Shown: positions 44,849 through 58,420, numbered from the stretch's first letter. The stretch: DNA of 64,000 nt from Datnioides undecimradiatus (GCA_008933995.1 WARS01000007.1:2296230-2360229), one strand, 5' to 3'. Notes: a model not told the origin generated them from the sequence alone. Made by a program: numbers and translations.

Positions 44849-46602
44849 CTACAGCCTCGCGCGGTCACGGGTGACTTGCTGATCGTCTCGGTGCACGGTT
44901 GGGAGCATCGCTGGGCTACTCACGGTGAAAAAGTGGGTCACTCCAGGGTCTTGTCCCATTTTTTGGGGGGAGCTATTATTTGTTGTCACTCGAGTGTGGC
45001 GATTCCCCCGCCGCCCTTTGTCTCACTTCTCAATGGACAATAGTTTCCCTCCCTGCGTCTCTCTCTCTCTCCCTCTGTCCGTCCTTGACCACTGCTTGAC
45101 TCAGTATTGCCTCAGGCTCATTGCCAAGGGCTCACGACTCCGTGTTAAAAGGCTACTTACGCCGGCCGGGGCAGCTGGAGAGGGTGTGAGATCGTTCAAA
45201 TGTTTCGCAGAGTGCACTGACAACAGCGTGTCAACCTGTGCCTGCCTGTCGACTGTGTTTATTTATTTTCTAGGAAGGTGGAGGGCATTCAGCGAAGATG
45301 AAAACCTTTAGTTTTGAAGTTCTTTTACTGGATTCCTTCCGTTTTATGCAACCTTTTACCTCTCCTCCATTAAATCTGCAGACTTTAATGCATCGAGTGA
45401 CGAATTTACTGATATAAACTGTAACTTTTTCACATTAAAATCTAAAAAAGACAAGACATGTCTTGTATACTTTGTTAAATTGAGCGCTGACATTATCCTA
45501 AATGTTTCATGTTACATTTTAAACCCATAAATCATTAACCATATTCAGTGTAACAGTCTGTTGCATTGGGTCAGCTGTCAGCAGCGCCTTATCCCGTATA
45601 CCTCAGTAGGTGCTCTAACGTTCGGGGAAACGCCACATGAGGAAGTAAGTTGGCCAGCCTGAGTCGCGACAGAGAGACTCTCATCATCAACGATTATGAC
45701 AACAACTCCCATGATCCCACACCACTGACGACGTCATCGAACTTTATTATCTATAGAACTCTGGATTGACCAGTATATAAAACAGTTTAAATTAGCTCCA
45801 GCTTGAATTCTTACGTCGCAGTTCTGATTACAATGCATTAGTAATAAGAATTCAGTAATATAATATATATATAAAACAACATAACGCTCTGAAAGGAGCC
45901 ATTCAGCACCATTTTTACCTTTGTAACTGTGGAATAGTTTGAATTCAGGAAGGAGAAGTTGTTGTATTGTTCCTTTCTGAAGTATCTGAGCGTCTCTCCA
46001 ATGTTTACTGCATCTGAATAATTAATGAGAAAGAGATTTGCACGTAATAAACACTAAAGCAGCAACGATCTGCATGTTAGTTATGAAATGCTGCGTTTAA
46101 GGCGCTGAAGAGTCTTATGTAAGAGTCTTTTTACTTTCTGTCAAATGCCAGGAGGTAGTGTGCAGCGTGCTAACTCGTACTGTGTGTGTTTGTGTGTGTG
46201 TGTTTGTGTTGTCATCGTGCCAAGTGTGTCAGAATACACTGGGAGACGAGTTGTTGACTCAACTCCGGCGCCTCAGCTCGGCGCCCGCAAACGTAGTCCG
46301 TGCTCATTCGGGTTAGCGCGGCGTCTGTGACAGCGTTTCTGGGAGAGGCCGCTCAGCTGATGGGAACAAAGCTAAACCCATGCCCACGCAGGGAACCAGC
46401 CGAATGGAACCTTGCCTTTCTCAGTGCGCAGGAGCAGAGGCTGTTGTGCGTCGCTGCTCTTTCTCCCTGAGACAGAAGTGTTACTCACAAAACCACAAGT
46501 ATAAATACTGCATGTCCTTACACTCCTGTTACTAATTTGGGTTAATTGTTTCCATGCACACAGTTGAGCTGCTGCATGTATCCTTACGCAGCCTGTCTGA
46601 CA
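44849..46602 (+). other. bcr: bcr intron 1, AT-rich block
   Basis: AT-rich sequence with a short TA run (45862-45872) and no exon, RNA gene or recognised mobile element. Confidence 0.65.
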
Positions 46603-47062
46603 GGTCACACACACACACACACACGCGCGCAAACACACTCTGACGCACCCCTCACCTTCTACCCCCCCCGGAGCAGGATTTGGGTCCCACACTGACTTGT
46701 GCGTGTGGGTTTCGGGGCCCCGTCCCTTGCGTCCCACTGATATGCCGACAGTAGCTCGCTGCTATCTGTTTCTGCTTCTTGTCAGTCAGACAGGCCTCCC
46801 CGCAGTGTAGATGCAGGCTGCTTTTGTTGCCAGATAGGGGGTAATGGGAGCACACACACACACACACACGCCTTAACGACCCATTCCTCAGTGTGTCACT
46901 TGTGTGTGTGTGTGTGTGTGTGTATGTGTGTGTGTGGTTTGGGGCTCGCAAACCTGTTTTTTCTGGTTTCCAATCTTGAAATATTCATGTGGAGCAGAGA
47001 CAGAGAGTCTGTCTGAGGCCACTTCAGCCAGTTTGATTTAGTGACTTTGTGTCTGGTGATTA

Positions 47063-47101
<39 letters not shown>

Positions 47102-47417
47102 CCCGTCTGTGCACAGTCGAACCAGCGACACTTTTCCTAAACATTTCGTAAACACAGGTGCATTGTGGGACTACAGATTGCTCACGGGTTCACACACCTG
47201 CTCACAAAGTTAACAGTAACGGTGACAACAGGGAGCATACAGACTCAGATCCTGAAAGCGGACCCTGACGGGGACAGAAAAGCGACTAAAGCATCATGAA
47301 ATATGAAAATAGTAATCCACGCTGTAACATTTAGAGCCAGACGAGCAGACAGATCTGTTTCTGCGGTAGTTGTAGCTCTTGTTCGTCTGTGTGCGTGCGT
47401 GCGTGCGTGCGTGCGTG
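46603..47417. repeat. Dense microsatellite cluster (CA, TG, GTGC)
   Basis: CA tracts at 46605-46624 and 46852-46869, TG tracts at 46900-46936 and 47065-47100, and a (GTGC)n run at 47389-47416. Confidence 0.9.
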
Positions 47418-49470
47418 GGAGTCATATTAACTCAGACACTGTACATCTCATGACTCACTGTATCTGTCTGGTGAGGGCTTATCTTATTCTGCTCAGCAGT
47501 GGTTAACACCGAGCTTTTGTTTGCCGCCGTGCTCAGGCGTCTTTTCTGAGCCACTGATCCGAAATGAGACCGTCAAAGCAAACAAACAAGTAAACAAACA
47601 AACAGGGCTTCATTCAGGGCCGAACACGCATGCTCCACACCGAGCTCTGAGTTAACCGTAAATTATTCCCATTCTTTCGTCAGTTCCTGTTGTTGTTGCG
47701 TCAGTGAGACACGTTTAAATTGGAATTTAACTGAGTGTGCAGAATGTACTATCCAAGCTGCGGCGCGACGCCATGTTGGATCCACTCTCTGTTTCGGCAC
47801 GTGTCTGAGGTCGACAGCATTCAGCATTTTTGCTCTTTGCGCAGTTCCTGGTTCTGAGTTTTAAGGTTTAAACCTTGCAAATTACATTTCTGCTGCACGC
47901 AAGGGACACGAGCAGCCGTTCGCTTCCAGAGGACAGCGGAGGGATGGTGATGTCCTGCGTCAGAGGCCGTTTCACTCACAGTGGTTTGGTTCCTGCGTTT
48001 GCGTGTTCCTTGACAGAGTATGTAATGGGATTCATAACATCACGCATTCAGCGCTGCATTGTCTCCACTCTGCCGTCCTGCTTACCACCCAGTGAGCCTC
48101 ATCTGTGTGTGTGAGCGCATGTGTGTGTGTGTGTGCTGACAGGGATTTTTCCGACAGCACGCTGATGTGAACACAACAACAGCCCTGACAATATGGCTGC
48201 TTAATGCAGAGGACGGACCCATATGCAGTCGTTCACACACATGTTGCAGCAACATCCAGAGATGCACGCACACACTCTTGTTATGTACCTTCACACACAC
48301 ACACACCCCCGCGCCTCCTTCCCCTCTCCATTATTCAGATGCTCTGGCGGGCAGATTAGTGGAGCGCACACCGCCCACAGGGGAATATTTGTGTTTGTGG
48401 CGCCGCGGAGTGGAGCTGGGAACCTTTTGGGAGGCCCGCGCTCTAATTTGATTTTTTTTTGTTCTTGAGGTCGCAGCTCTATTTCAAGACCACTCTTTCC
48501 ATTTATTTCGACCGAGTGAGCCCTCTGCGCTCTGTGACTTGTTTTCTGCTGCAAAACAATGCAGCAAGCAAAAAACCAACAGCGCCGCGCCTGAGTCTTT
48601 TTCAGTTTGAAACCTGTTGCTCCTGTTTGCCGGCCTCCATCCGTCTGTGAGCGAGCCGCGGGGTCGTGTCAGAGGGGCCAAAATGTCAAAGTTGGGCCAA
48701 AGCACAAAGTGCAGAAAACAGTGTAAATCAGCGTGAACTCGCTCTGTTGCAGTAAAACAATATTTGCTGGTAAAGTCTGACAAATCATTTATGCATTGGG
48801 CAAAATGAAATATAGATTTTTACTTCCAGCCTCGTGCAGAGGAGCAGCTAAAAATACACCGATGGTGTTGCGTCCTCTTCCTCTCCTCCGCTCTGCTCCG
48901 CTCCCCTGTGCGCTTGTGTATCTTGTTTGTTTACCTTTGTGCATCGGCCCGTATTGATGTGTCGCTGTTATTTGTTTGCTTCTGTGCGCATGCATACTTA
49001 GAGCTTCAACATGCGCCCGGATCTCATCACAGCCTTGCACACCGTGTATTATCATCGGCGTGTCAGTTGTCTGTACGGCACTTTGAATCGCGGTAAACTG
49101 TGTGAAAGGTGCGAATAAAGATGGATTGACCAGAGGAGCCAGAGAAACGCTGCGAGCCTTAAAGAGGAGCTGCAGAGGGTGATTATAAAAATAGATGGCA
49201 GATGAAATAGCATCACTTTGCAGCAAACTAATGCCATTTCAATAAATCACCATAATCGCCCAGGAAGTAAAAGTGTGTGCACTGTAACATCAGCAGCTAA
49301 CCGCCTTGACAGCGCTGACCTTTGTGGGGAACGGCCAGCTGAAGGAAGCTATCGCAACTTATTAGCTGCCCCGGACTCGCAGGTGGAGGCTGAAGAGCTG
49401 TTCATGCCCAGTTCACCTGGTTTTCACTCCTAAACTGTGCACAAGGCAGGCTACGTCACAACCCACCCAC

Positions 49471-49504
49471 TCATCCATCCATCCATCCATCCATCCATCC
49501 ATCC
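49471..49504. repeat. (ATCC)n microsatellite
   Basis: About eight tandem ATCC units. Confidence 0.95.
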
Positions 49505-49680
49505 AGCCCGGCATCAGTGCATCTATCCATGCATCCGTTCCCCGTATGTTAAACCGGTGGTTCCCCCTCTGTGTCCTCTCGCTCCAGTGCTGGCCGGGTC
49601 CAACTCCTCTTTAATTAACAGCTGGCTAGTCTAATCATAGCCATGGTGATGCTGTGCTTTGGTTGCATAATGACTTTCCC

Positions 49681-49703
49681 ATCATCATCATCATCATCAT
49701 CAT
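49681..49703. repeat. (ATC)n microsatellite
   Basis: Perfect ATC units, in context cccatcatcatc. Confidence 0.95.
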
Positions 49704-50584
49704 CTGTTTATTCACGCGCAAACTTACACGTACGCATTGAATTAATACATAACAAGCATTCTCTCTCTCTCTCTCTCTCCTCACTCTTACGTGCTCACTC
49801 TACCACTCTAGCTGACTCTTTGTCTGCCTCCCTCTCTCTCCCTGTTACCCCGATTCTGTCATTTTCCAAGGCTGAGCATCCTCACGTACGCAGGAACAGA
49901 TGGTTCAGTGGTGATCGAGAGTTTCAGCTGAAAAGTAGGCGTTTGCTTCCTCCTGGGGAGCGACGGGACAGTAGCAGTTAGCTCAGGTGAGGTTAAAACG
50001 CTGCAAAGGAAAAAGTATCATTAATATCGATATGTTAAAATGTGGCGGCGTGTAAAGATAAAAGAGGGTGTTGAATCTGGTCAGGTCTTCCAGAGCACCT
50101 CTGGACTAAGTCTGGGTCGTATTGTGAACAAGAAGCCAGAAACTAACGCAAGAACTAACTGAGATCAGATGCACTTAGCTGCCAGTTTATCATAGGTACA
50201 CCTTGCTCAAACCAACAGGGCCTAACACAGCAGCTCCGCAGGAATGTTCCCTGTCGCAGTTCAGCTTGAATGTGACTCAGCCTGCATTCTGCAGCTACCC
50301 TGCAGCTCTGGGTGTTAAAGCTACATCCAGGATTTTAACACACAGAGTGTTTGGATTCAAGGGCGGCGGGGCGGCGGGGCTTTGGTTAAAGCAGCTCTTT
50401 GCATTGTAGTACAGCATGCATACACACGCATACACACACTCTCATGGAGTGGTGAGACAGGCCTGATTCATTGTCACACACACGCCTTCCAAGGATGATG
50501 ACAAAAATGACTCCTTTGTTCTTCCTCCCAGTCTGAGTGGCTCTGTCTGCCTTCTTTTTTTGGGTCATATAGAGTTTAATGTTG

Positions 50585-50587
<3 letters not shown>

Positions 50588-50619
<32 letters not shown>

Positions 50620-50696
50620 GATGAGGAAGTCACCATCTGAAATGAGTGTTGTACTTATACAACATCTGGCCTGAATGTGTGTGTGTGTGTGTGTGT
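50588..50696. repeat. Two (TG)n tracts
   Basis: TG runs at 50588-50619 and 50676-50695 are separated by about 55 nt. Confidence 0.9.
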
Positions 50697-51319
50697 CCAC
50701 GTGTGAGGTGTACAGTTGCACGTAAACACGCCTCGGTGTTGATAGATGTGGTGCACGCTGCTCTATATGAGGTCGTATGTGGCGTATGTGTGTGTGCATG
50801 CGTGCATGTGTGTGTGCGTGGCTCCCCTGCCTTGTCCTTGGTATGTAATAAGCATGTGGGACTGCGGCTCTTTGCACATCTGTCTGGTGGTCGGGAGACT
50901 GTGCAGTGCTGCTGCTGCTGCTGTGCACCATTTCCACCAGCAGCCGCCCCACCCCCCACCTGCTCTGCCCTCCCAGTCACTTTGCACACACTCCAAAGGG
51001 AGTCATTTCCACAGAATTTGAGGACGCCCACACTCTGTGGGGAAATCTTTGCCTGAATGTGTACAAGGAGCTGCTGCGCTTTCATCCTGTTTCTCCTTAC
51101 TGTGTCACACCCGTCAGAAGGGTCTGCCTGTCAGCCCCTCTCTGTGCAGAAAGAGCAGTTTGACCCAGGGGATGGGTGACTTTAGGTTACCTAGGCAGCA
51201 AAACTCTTTACTTCACTTGGTCAATAGCATCATGCAGGGTTGACCATTGGAAGCAAGCTTACAGAAATAAGTACTACATGTTTCCAGTACAAGAATTCAT
51301 TTGTTAGCATTGACAGAAT
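50697..51319 (+). other. bcr: bcr intron 1, short nondescript block
   Basis: A short GCT/CTG run (50909-50923) and TG-rich sequence (50778-50820). The predicted frames here read through repeats and show no domain. Confidence 0.6.
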
Positions 51320-51580
51320 TCCATCTTAAAGTCATAATTTCACAGTGCTGGCTGGTAAAGTAGGACCATGCCTGACATATATCCAGTTTTCTGATTTCTC
51401 AACATTTCAACCACTGTTTGCTGTACGCAGAGAAACCATGATGACATGTTGACATGCCACGGTATCCTGGTTTCTATCCAAATGCTCAAGGTGACATGTC
51501 CAGGTTTCTGAAACCAGGATCTGATATTTACATGTGCAAAACCATAACCGGGACACTGAAAAACAATGTAAAACTACACT
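51320..51580. mobile_element. Degraded dispersed repeat with internal inverted repeats
   Basis: Atcctggtttc (51464-51474) has its exact reverse complement gaaaccaggat at 51510-51520. I recognise the surrounding sequence (ending near catgtgcaaaaccataacc) as similar to a repeat seen widely in fish genomes. Class and boundaries are uncertain; probably a non-autonomous DNA element. Confidence 0.45.
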
Positions 51581-52918
51581 TTCAGCCCTCTTGAGTTGTT
51601 ACAAATGTCGACTTCAACAAGTTAAAACGAGGTTTTCTCGCTTCGGGTGCAGAATCTTGAACTTTTGGTCTCAAATCAAATCAAATAAGGTACATCATGG
51701 CAAAGTGCTTGAGTCATATGGTTTGCTACAGTCGAGCAGAGCCAATATTAGCCTTCTGATTGCCCGCAGGAATCGAAGCTTTAAAAGTGCTTATATGCTC
51801 TGCTGCTCTCTCACAATGCACTATAGCTAAATGACACCCGTGGGCGTACACCCATGCATGCATATGAGCAACACTACAACCCCGCGGTGCAATGCTCTCC
51901 CCCCTGTTTGCAGTGTCTTGTTACATAAGCGGGCTAATGTTACCCAAGCAGGCCGTGTAACTGGCACCTCGATATCAGTCATCGCCCCAGAGAGAGGGAT
52001 GGAGAGATGAAAGGGGAGTCGAGGTGGAGGAGAGCGATGAAATGATTAGTAGAAAGTTTGAGATGTGAGAGAAGGAGGTCGGAGAGGCGTGATGGAAGAG
52101 GCAAAAGGGACAAAGAAGCGAGCGGAGTCACGGCTATGGTGGGTTTTTACAGTTTTGAGTGACAGTCAGGTGCCATCTTGGCCACGTTTGTAGCTTCCAG
52201 TGACAGCTTGTAGCCTTTAATCTGGCCCACTCCTGGATCTCTCAATTACCATCCAGCAGAGAAACACAGAAAAGGCATTAATCCTCCAATCCGTGCCTCG
52301 CATGCACTCCAGGCCTGTCGCAGTGTTTCCTTTCTAAATGCATTCTTTTAACCCAAATTGAATATATCATTCCTCCCTGGAGGCGCCAGAGAAGAAAGAC
52401 TCTAATTCACACTGCCTCCCTCACCGTCTCTCTCTGAGTAGTTAATGCTTCTGAGGGGCTGCTATCTCCTCTCATCTCTCCTCTCTCAGTTTTTCTCTCA
52501 CCAACTTTCTGTCAGCCCCCGTTCCTTCTTTTGCCTGTCACTTTTCCTGCCTCTGTGCTCACGGATCGGCACGGCGCAGATGTCACCCCGCAAATTTCAG
52601 CGTTCGTTAAGGAGCCCGCGCTCACGTCTTCTCCGGCAAAGCGACGCACCGCCGTGAAAAAGTACAAATAAAGTCGACTCTGTTCCCCCTTTCTCCGGTT
52701 TGTAACCTTTGAACGCGCTGACAGGATCTCTCTGTGAGCAGAGGGAAGGCTCAAACTGCGTGTTTTAAATTTTTCAGAGAGGTGCAGCCGCTGTGTGGAT
52801 CAGAAAAAGCCACAGTGACCAGCAAAACATCTCCTCTGTGCATGTTAAATGTCGGCCTTCTCTCATCTTCTCTCACCCACTTACTGCTATTTCAGGCTGA
52901 GCAGGTAATTGCACAAAA
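51581..52918 (+). other. bcr: bcr intron 1, nondescript block
   Basis: No repeat longer than a few units and no exon-like sequence; a purine-rich stretch is at 51990-52125. Confidence 0.6.
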
Positions 52919-52920
52919 CC

Positions 52921-52990
<70 letters not shown>
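52919..52990. repeat. Compound (TA)n(GA)n microsatellite
   Basis: (TA)n at 52920-52942 runs directly into about 24 GA units ending at 52990, immediately next to the dispersed repeat that follows. Confidence 0.95.
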
Positions 52991-52993
<3 letters not shown>

Positions 52994-53215
52994 TAAATGG
53001 ATTGCATTTATATAATGCCTTTGTAGTCTTCCAACCACTCCAAGTGCTTTACACACCCATTCACACTCTGATGGCAGAGGGTAGCATGTAAGGTGCCAGC
53101 TGCACATCAGAAGGAGATAACTCATTCACAAAGACTCACACACTGACGGCGCAGCCAAAGGCCTTTGGACATGCAGACTGGAGGCAGCCAGGGACTCACA
53201 TTCAAGCAGCAGTGT
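52991..53215. mobile_element. SINE-like dispersed fish repeat, degraded
   Basis: The sequence contains the order aagtgctttacac, cattcacactctgatggcag, aaggtgccagctgcacatca, ggagataactcattcac and tttggacatgcagactggag. I recognise this series from a very common interspersed repeat in percomorph fishes. The adjoining TA/GA microsatellite may have grown from its end. Confidence 0.6.
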
Positions 53216-54645
53216 GCATTTACATATACAAATATGAAATGGCAATAATATTTGTCATAATAATGATGTAATAATCAGGATGCCAGTCAGTAGAACCCGT
53301 AATATGCTATCAGTGAAACACAGGCTCTACTCTCTAACAGTAACTACCTCAATGTTTGTCTGTGCCATGCTGAGTCCTTGAGTACAAAGATATTGATAAG
53401 CTGGTTGAAGGTGAGATAGATACAGGGCAAGGTCAGCGTGCTGTTGCCACCCCTCTTTGTTTTCTGCATGTCCTCCCCTCAGGCTGCACACAGCCCCAGC
53501 AACCTCCAGTAACGAGATAGCGCAGCCTGTTTGTTACCTGAGAGGCAACCCCCAGGGCAAAACACAGTCCATAAAACACTTGATGATGCCAGTTAGGTTA
53601 CTGCTCGAGCCCAAGGTAATGATTTAAGCTCACGAGCAAACATATCAACCTGTCTCATCTCATTTTTCTGCATTATATGCAGTGTACATATCGGTGCATC
53701 GTCTAGCCCACGCTAATCTCTGGACTGACTGACATGGATGGTCGATGGAAAGCGCCTGTGTTTGCTTTTGTTTTCCCAGTTTGACCATATTTCGGATGTT
53801 ACCTTGTGTTTATGTGTAGGTGGTAACTGTCGGTGTGACATTGGGTTGTTATGAGTCGTGTCCTTGTGGCAGAACTGTGGAGGACAGTGTACACGTTTCC
53901 AGAGGGAGGCACACACACACACACACACACGCACATACATACATACATGCATGCATAGGTCTAACTAGAGTTTCCTGCGTTTCTCTGCTAGGTCCTGTTG
54001 CCAAGGAGACCAGGCCTGGGCTAAACGCATCCAATAAATACCTGGGAGGGTTTAAGAGTGGGAGTGAGGGGTAGAGAGGCGGATGCCTCATTCAAACCTC
54101 CCTGTTTATCATATCACAATGCAGCCATAAAGAGAGCAGAAACGCCATGTGATTGGCTGGCTGAGAGCCGCTGTCGGTCTTAACATCACAAATATTCCAT
54201 AGCATCTGTCAGGTTTTCTACGGTGTGATCTGTTTTGCTTGGTCCAGGCGTGATGGATTCACAGAGGTTCCTCAGCGCAGTGATGAGGTCCAGCATGGGA
54301 CCCCTGCGTGGACAGGAATCAAATAGCAAACCGGCTCCTCATGACTAAGTCCCAGAGGAGACTGTGGTGAGCTGAGCCCATAACCTTCAAGAGACAGCAG
54401 CCAGACAGCCAGAGGAATAGAGATAATTGAAATGACTGTCTGTGTAGGCACTGACTCTTTTTTTTTTCATCTCACTAATTATTCAGTGTCCTCATTTTGT
54501 AAAAATGTGTGTGTGTGTGTGTGTGTAGACATGAATAGAGAGAGGCTGAGAATCTAGTTTTTTTTGTCAGTGTGGGTATGTTTGAGTATCTCATGAGTGC
54601 GTATTTGATCAGGCATTGCGTGGGGGCGAGGCGTGTGTGTGTTGT

Positions 54646-54687
<42 letters not shown>

Positions 54688-56789
54688 GTTTTAGAGCCAT
54701 TATGGGAATATGTGAGTGCTGGGTGCAGGTAATTGATGCCGGGACGCTCGGAACTGGCAGACAGTCAGACTGGCCCGGTGCCAGTATAAAGAGGGGGAAG
54801 GAGAGACGGGGGAGGAGGAGAAGATTAGAGAAGAAGAGATAGAGGCCTCAGAAATTCCATGGCAACCATCGGATCGGGTGAGAAACGCATTGAAAGGATG
54901 TTGAATTGACAGATTGCCTTAAGGTGGAATGCAATTTTACAGTTTTCCCCTCTTATTCTCTATTTTGAAGGAAACACGTGCACCTTAATATTCCAGACAA
55001 TAGCTCTTCATAAATGTGCTTATGTAGGTGTGAAGAAACAAAGGCAGTGAGCAGATGCAGGTCAGATCCATGTGTCGAGTGTGTTTTTGAAGTGTCCGTG
55101 AGCCAAACATCAGTGTTTCAGGGTGGCTCAGCGTTTGCTCGTTTGAACAGAAATAACTATTCATTTGATATGAACGTGAGATCCTTAATTCCTTCTGCTT
55201 AGTTTACCTAAGTAGCATGAATAAAAGCCTCTTCTGTATCCTGACAGGTTACCTAATCAGAAATGAAATGCTCTTCCTGTTGGCTGTGGTAACCAAGGCA
55301 ACAGTTCCCCCGGAGATGGGCTTTGGCAAATCTCTATGGTCTGTTTAGCAAAGCCCTAACGCGTGTCCCCTGAACAGCTCTGGCATAAAGCAGCAGTTTA
55401 TTGCCCTGAGCTGCGATGATGCTGCGGCTTGTGTTTGACCAGAGATTAGGCTGATCGGGGCCTTTTGTGCTCACTCTGCTGTTTGTCGATGATAAGTGCC
55501 GCTGCAGGCCGTGGTGTCTGAGCCAGGAGCCGTGGGAGAGGGGACACTGTTAAGGTGAACTGAGTGGAGCGGTTTCAGTTTTTTAGGTCAGACCGGGCGC
55601 CTAATAATGATTTTCATAAGGGTTTTCATAAAATGTTGTTCCGCTGTGTGTACAGGGAGAATAAAAAATCACTTTTTCACTTTCGCTGACTTTACATCAT
55701 ACACAAATGAAACTTGAATCTAAAAAGTACAATCTACCATGCTAACAGACATCCCATTGGTTAACTGTTTGGATCCCACAAATGTCACATCCTCGTTTGA
55801 CAGGAAACACATCATCATGTAAAGCAATCAGATTTTTTGGTTCCAAACACTGTTTGATCGTGATTCTTATTAATATTCAGCTGCATCTCAAATTAAATTC
55901 TAAATAATCCACCTTGAACTTGCACTGGCTGCGTGAAGCTGAGAGCAGTGTATCATTGTTGAGGCGGTTGTATGATAGCAGGGGGGATCTCAGGGTTTGT
56001 TTCCGTTTCTTAGAGACCATCTCAGGAGCAACAGCCGCAGAGTGCAACATTACCTGCTGCACAGGACTCTGGGGATTGTAATGGGGATGATGTGATGTGC
56101 CCCAGAGATGAAATAATGCCTGGAACACTCACTCATCGAATGTCGGACGCTTCTGTGAAATATACAGACGGCTGAAATCAGTTTCAGGCTGCATGGCTGG
56201 ATGAATATGAGCCATTTGCACTTTATTTCACTTCTTTGCCAGGGATTTTATAGGTCAGCCCTGCACTGGAGAGAAAGCAGTGGAACTTCATTTGTGCTCA
56301 GGTGGGCACATGGTGGGACTTTACACAAGTGGGAAACTTCTCAAAGCTTCTCACGGTCTGTGGATGAAGCCACAGCCTCCAGCTGGCTGATGCCAGCTTG
56401 GCGTCTGATGTGCCGCCAGACTGTATTTCCATTATGAAGGGCTCTTGCAGCTCCACGCCTCCTTATAGTGCGTATATCGTAATCCCATAACCATAAACCT
56501 CACAACCACTGCGCTTTATAGAAAGTTTTACACATGAGCACATGAAACCGACGCTGCCTTTTCAGAATTACTTCAGAACACTCAGTCCAATTTTACTCAA
56601 GTCAGAGTTCAGAGGTTTTAGCATCAGAATGTACTGAAAGAACCAAAAGTAATAGTATTAATTTCACAAAATGACCCATGTCAGAATTATGTTTATTACT
56701 AAATTATAATTACTAATTGAAGTCATGCATTAAGCAGCGTGCATTGGAACAGCTGGTAAATGTGTTTCTGACTTTAAACACTTTAAATA
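53216..56789 (+). other. bcr: bcr intron 1, block with two TG repeats
   Basis: Contains (CA)n at 53911-53930, (TG)n at 54507-54526 and the longer (TG)n at 54648-54685. No exon or recognised element otherwise. Confidence 0.65.
54648..54685. repeat. (TG)n microsatellite
   Basis: About 19 uninterrupted TG units. Confidence 0.9.
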
Positions 56790-57000
56790 CTGCTTAATCA
56801 ATAAACCATCCATCTATCCGTCCATCAGCAGCCAGGATTGGTGGGGGGGGGCTGGAGCCAATCCCAGCTGAAGAAAGGCTGTCCAACTGGGACGGGTCTC
56901 ACACACAGACAGACAGCTATTCATGCTCACAATCATGCCTGCAGGCAACTCAGAGTCACCCATTAACCCACAGGCAGAGACAACATGCAAACAACTTATT
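56790..57000. mobile_element. Degraded dispersed repeat (possible LINE 3' end or SINE tail)
   Basis: Carries gctggagccaatcccagctg, gacagacagctattcatgct, gcaactcagagtcacccatt and caacatgcaaac in the order found in a widespread vertebrate and fish interspersed repeat. Class assignment (L2-like LINE 3' end or SINE) is tentative. Confidence 0.55.
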
Positions 57001-57960
57001 ATGCTTTTGTTTCTTAGGTCGAGTTACATAAAATCCGAGTAAAGAATCTTGGAGTTTGGAGTACTTGAGTGATGCAGTCATTGTAAAAATACATGTATGC
57101 ATGTATGCATAATGTAGTAGAGTGCAGTAAAATGCTCCATAGTAGTTGTAGTCCAGCCTAAGAACATGTGTTTCTGTTGAACATGAGTGTGTAGATTGTT
57201 TTTAACTGTCAGCACATTGTCTAACATCAGATCCACACTGGCAAGCTGTGGCACTGAACTCATCACTCATCAATGATAAATGTCAAATCTTCTGTCATGT
57301 GTCAGACATTGGTGTGGAACAGTCACTCAGTAGCTTTGCCTCTATCTTTACATCCTGACTGGATAGAATGAAACTTGAAAGTAGCTTGAAAAACCCATGT
57401 TATCCCTCCTGGACTGATTTAGTTAACCAGTATCATTGTGTAGCTGCCCTGCGGGTCAATCTGTTGGTTCATGTTGGCTACAGATGCGTTTGAGATTTCA
57501 CGACAGTTATTTTAAGGCGAGGTATGCGTTGTCAGTAGCTGATAAGCCTGTGATTTATTGATTGAAGTGGTAATACTGTTTGTTAATTGGATTTCAGCTC
57601 CCCTGCTCGAAGTGCGCATGGATACACAAACGCACACATGCGAGGACACATAGTAACGCAGAAACCCTCGTGACCTCTGTCCCCACTCTTCCAATGCGGT
57701 AACCTCTAGCCTCTGACCCTTGCTCTGCTCGGTGCCTTGGGGGCCTCCACCCTCCAGCAACAGACACATGAGAACACTTGTGACTGTGTGATAATATTTT
57801 GTTATACGGCATGGAGCGACGCACCAACAGTGTTTTTTGCTGCCGATCACCAATCGTCTATGAGCCTCGACACAAACTCTGCTGAAAGCTCCTGTTGTTC
57901 ATAAAGAGTTTTCTAATTTACTCAATCGCATATTTCTACAGAATATCAGCAGCTTTTTAT
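57001..57960 (+). other. bcr: bcr intron 1, nondescript block
   Basis: No repeat or exon recognised. The minus-strand frame at 57512-57853 has no identifiable domain. Confidence 0.6.
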
Positions 57961-58420
57961 TGATCAGCAGCAGCATCCCCAGTATTTAAAACAACTTCTC
58001 AATGGATTTCCATGAAACTGCATGTGAGAATAAATCCTTAATACTCATGATCCCCTGACTCTTCCCCCAGCACCACAATGAGGGTGATGTTTTACAATTT
58101 GAAGTGAAACGCCTTATAATAATACAGTCACTTCTTTTTTATCAAAATTCAAATTCATCCATTAGCTTTACTGTTTTTGAGCAAATGCTAAAACTAGCAC
58201 GTATTACCAATATCCCCATTAGATTCAGCTGGACCTAACTGTATTTGCTGCTAATTAGCACTTGTTAGCATGGAGAGACATTGAACTAAGATAGTGAACA
58301 TGATCATCAGGATAATGTGAACAGCATGGTTATACTGAGCACATTAGCATGTTGATATTAGCATTTAGCTCAAAGTGTAGCTGCTTGAGCCGCTAGTGTA
58401 GCTGTAGACTGTTATAACAA
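57961..58420. mobile_element. Degraded percomorph dispersed repeat ('ttagcatgctaac' type)
   Basis: It includes tggatttccatgaaactgca, gatcccctgactcttccccc, then successive ctaattagcacttgttagca, gagcacattagcatgttgat and tagcatttagctcaaagtg. This is the order of a high-copy repeat family in percomorph fishes. The copy is degraded and no coding sequence remains. Confidence 0.6.

Larger units (their letters stand above)
47418..50587 (+). other. bcr: bcr intron 1, block with simple repeats
   Basis: It holds short TG/CA tracts (48118-48135, 48292-48305), an (ATCC)n run, an (ATC)n run and a CT run (49761-49780). The sequence 48340-48460 is GC-rich and non-repetitive. No exon was recognised. Confidence 0.65.

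Noticed and set aside
50386-50952. 188-codon minus-strand open frame
   Set aside because: Contains two CA-repeat stretches and no conserved motif.
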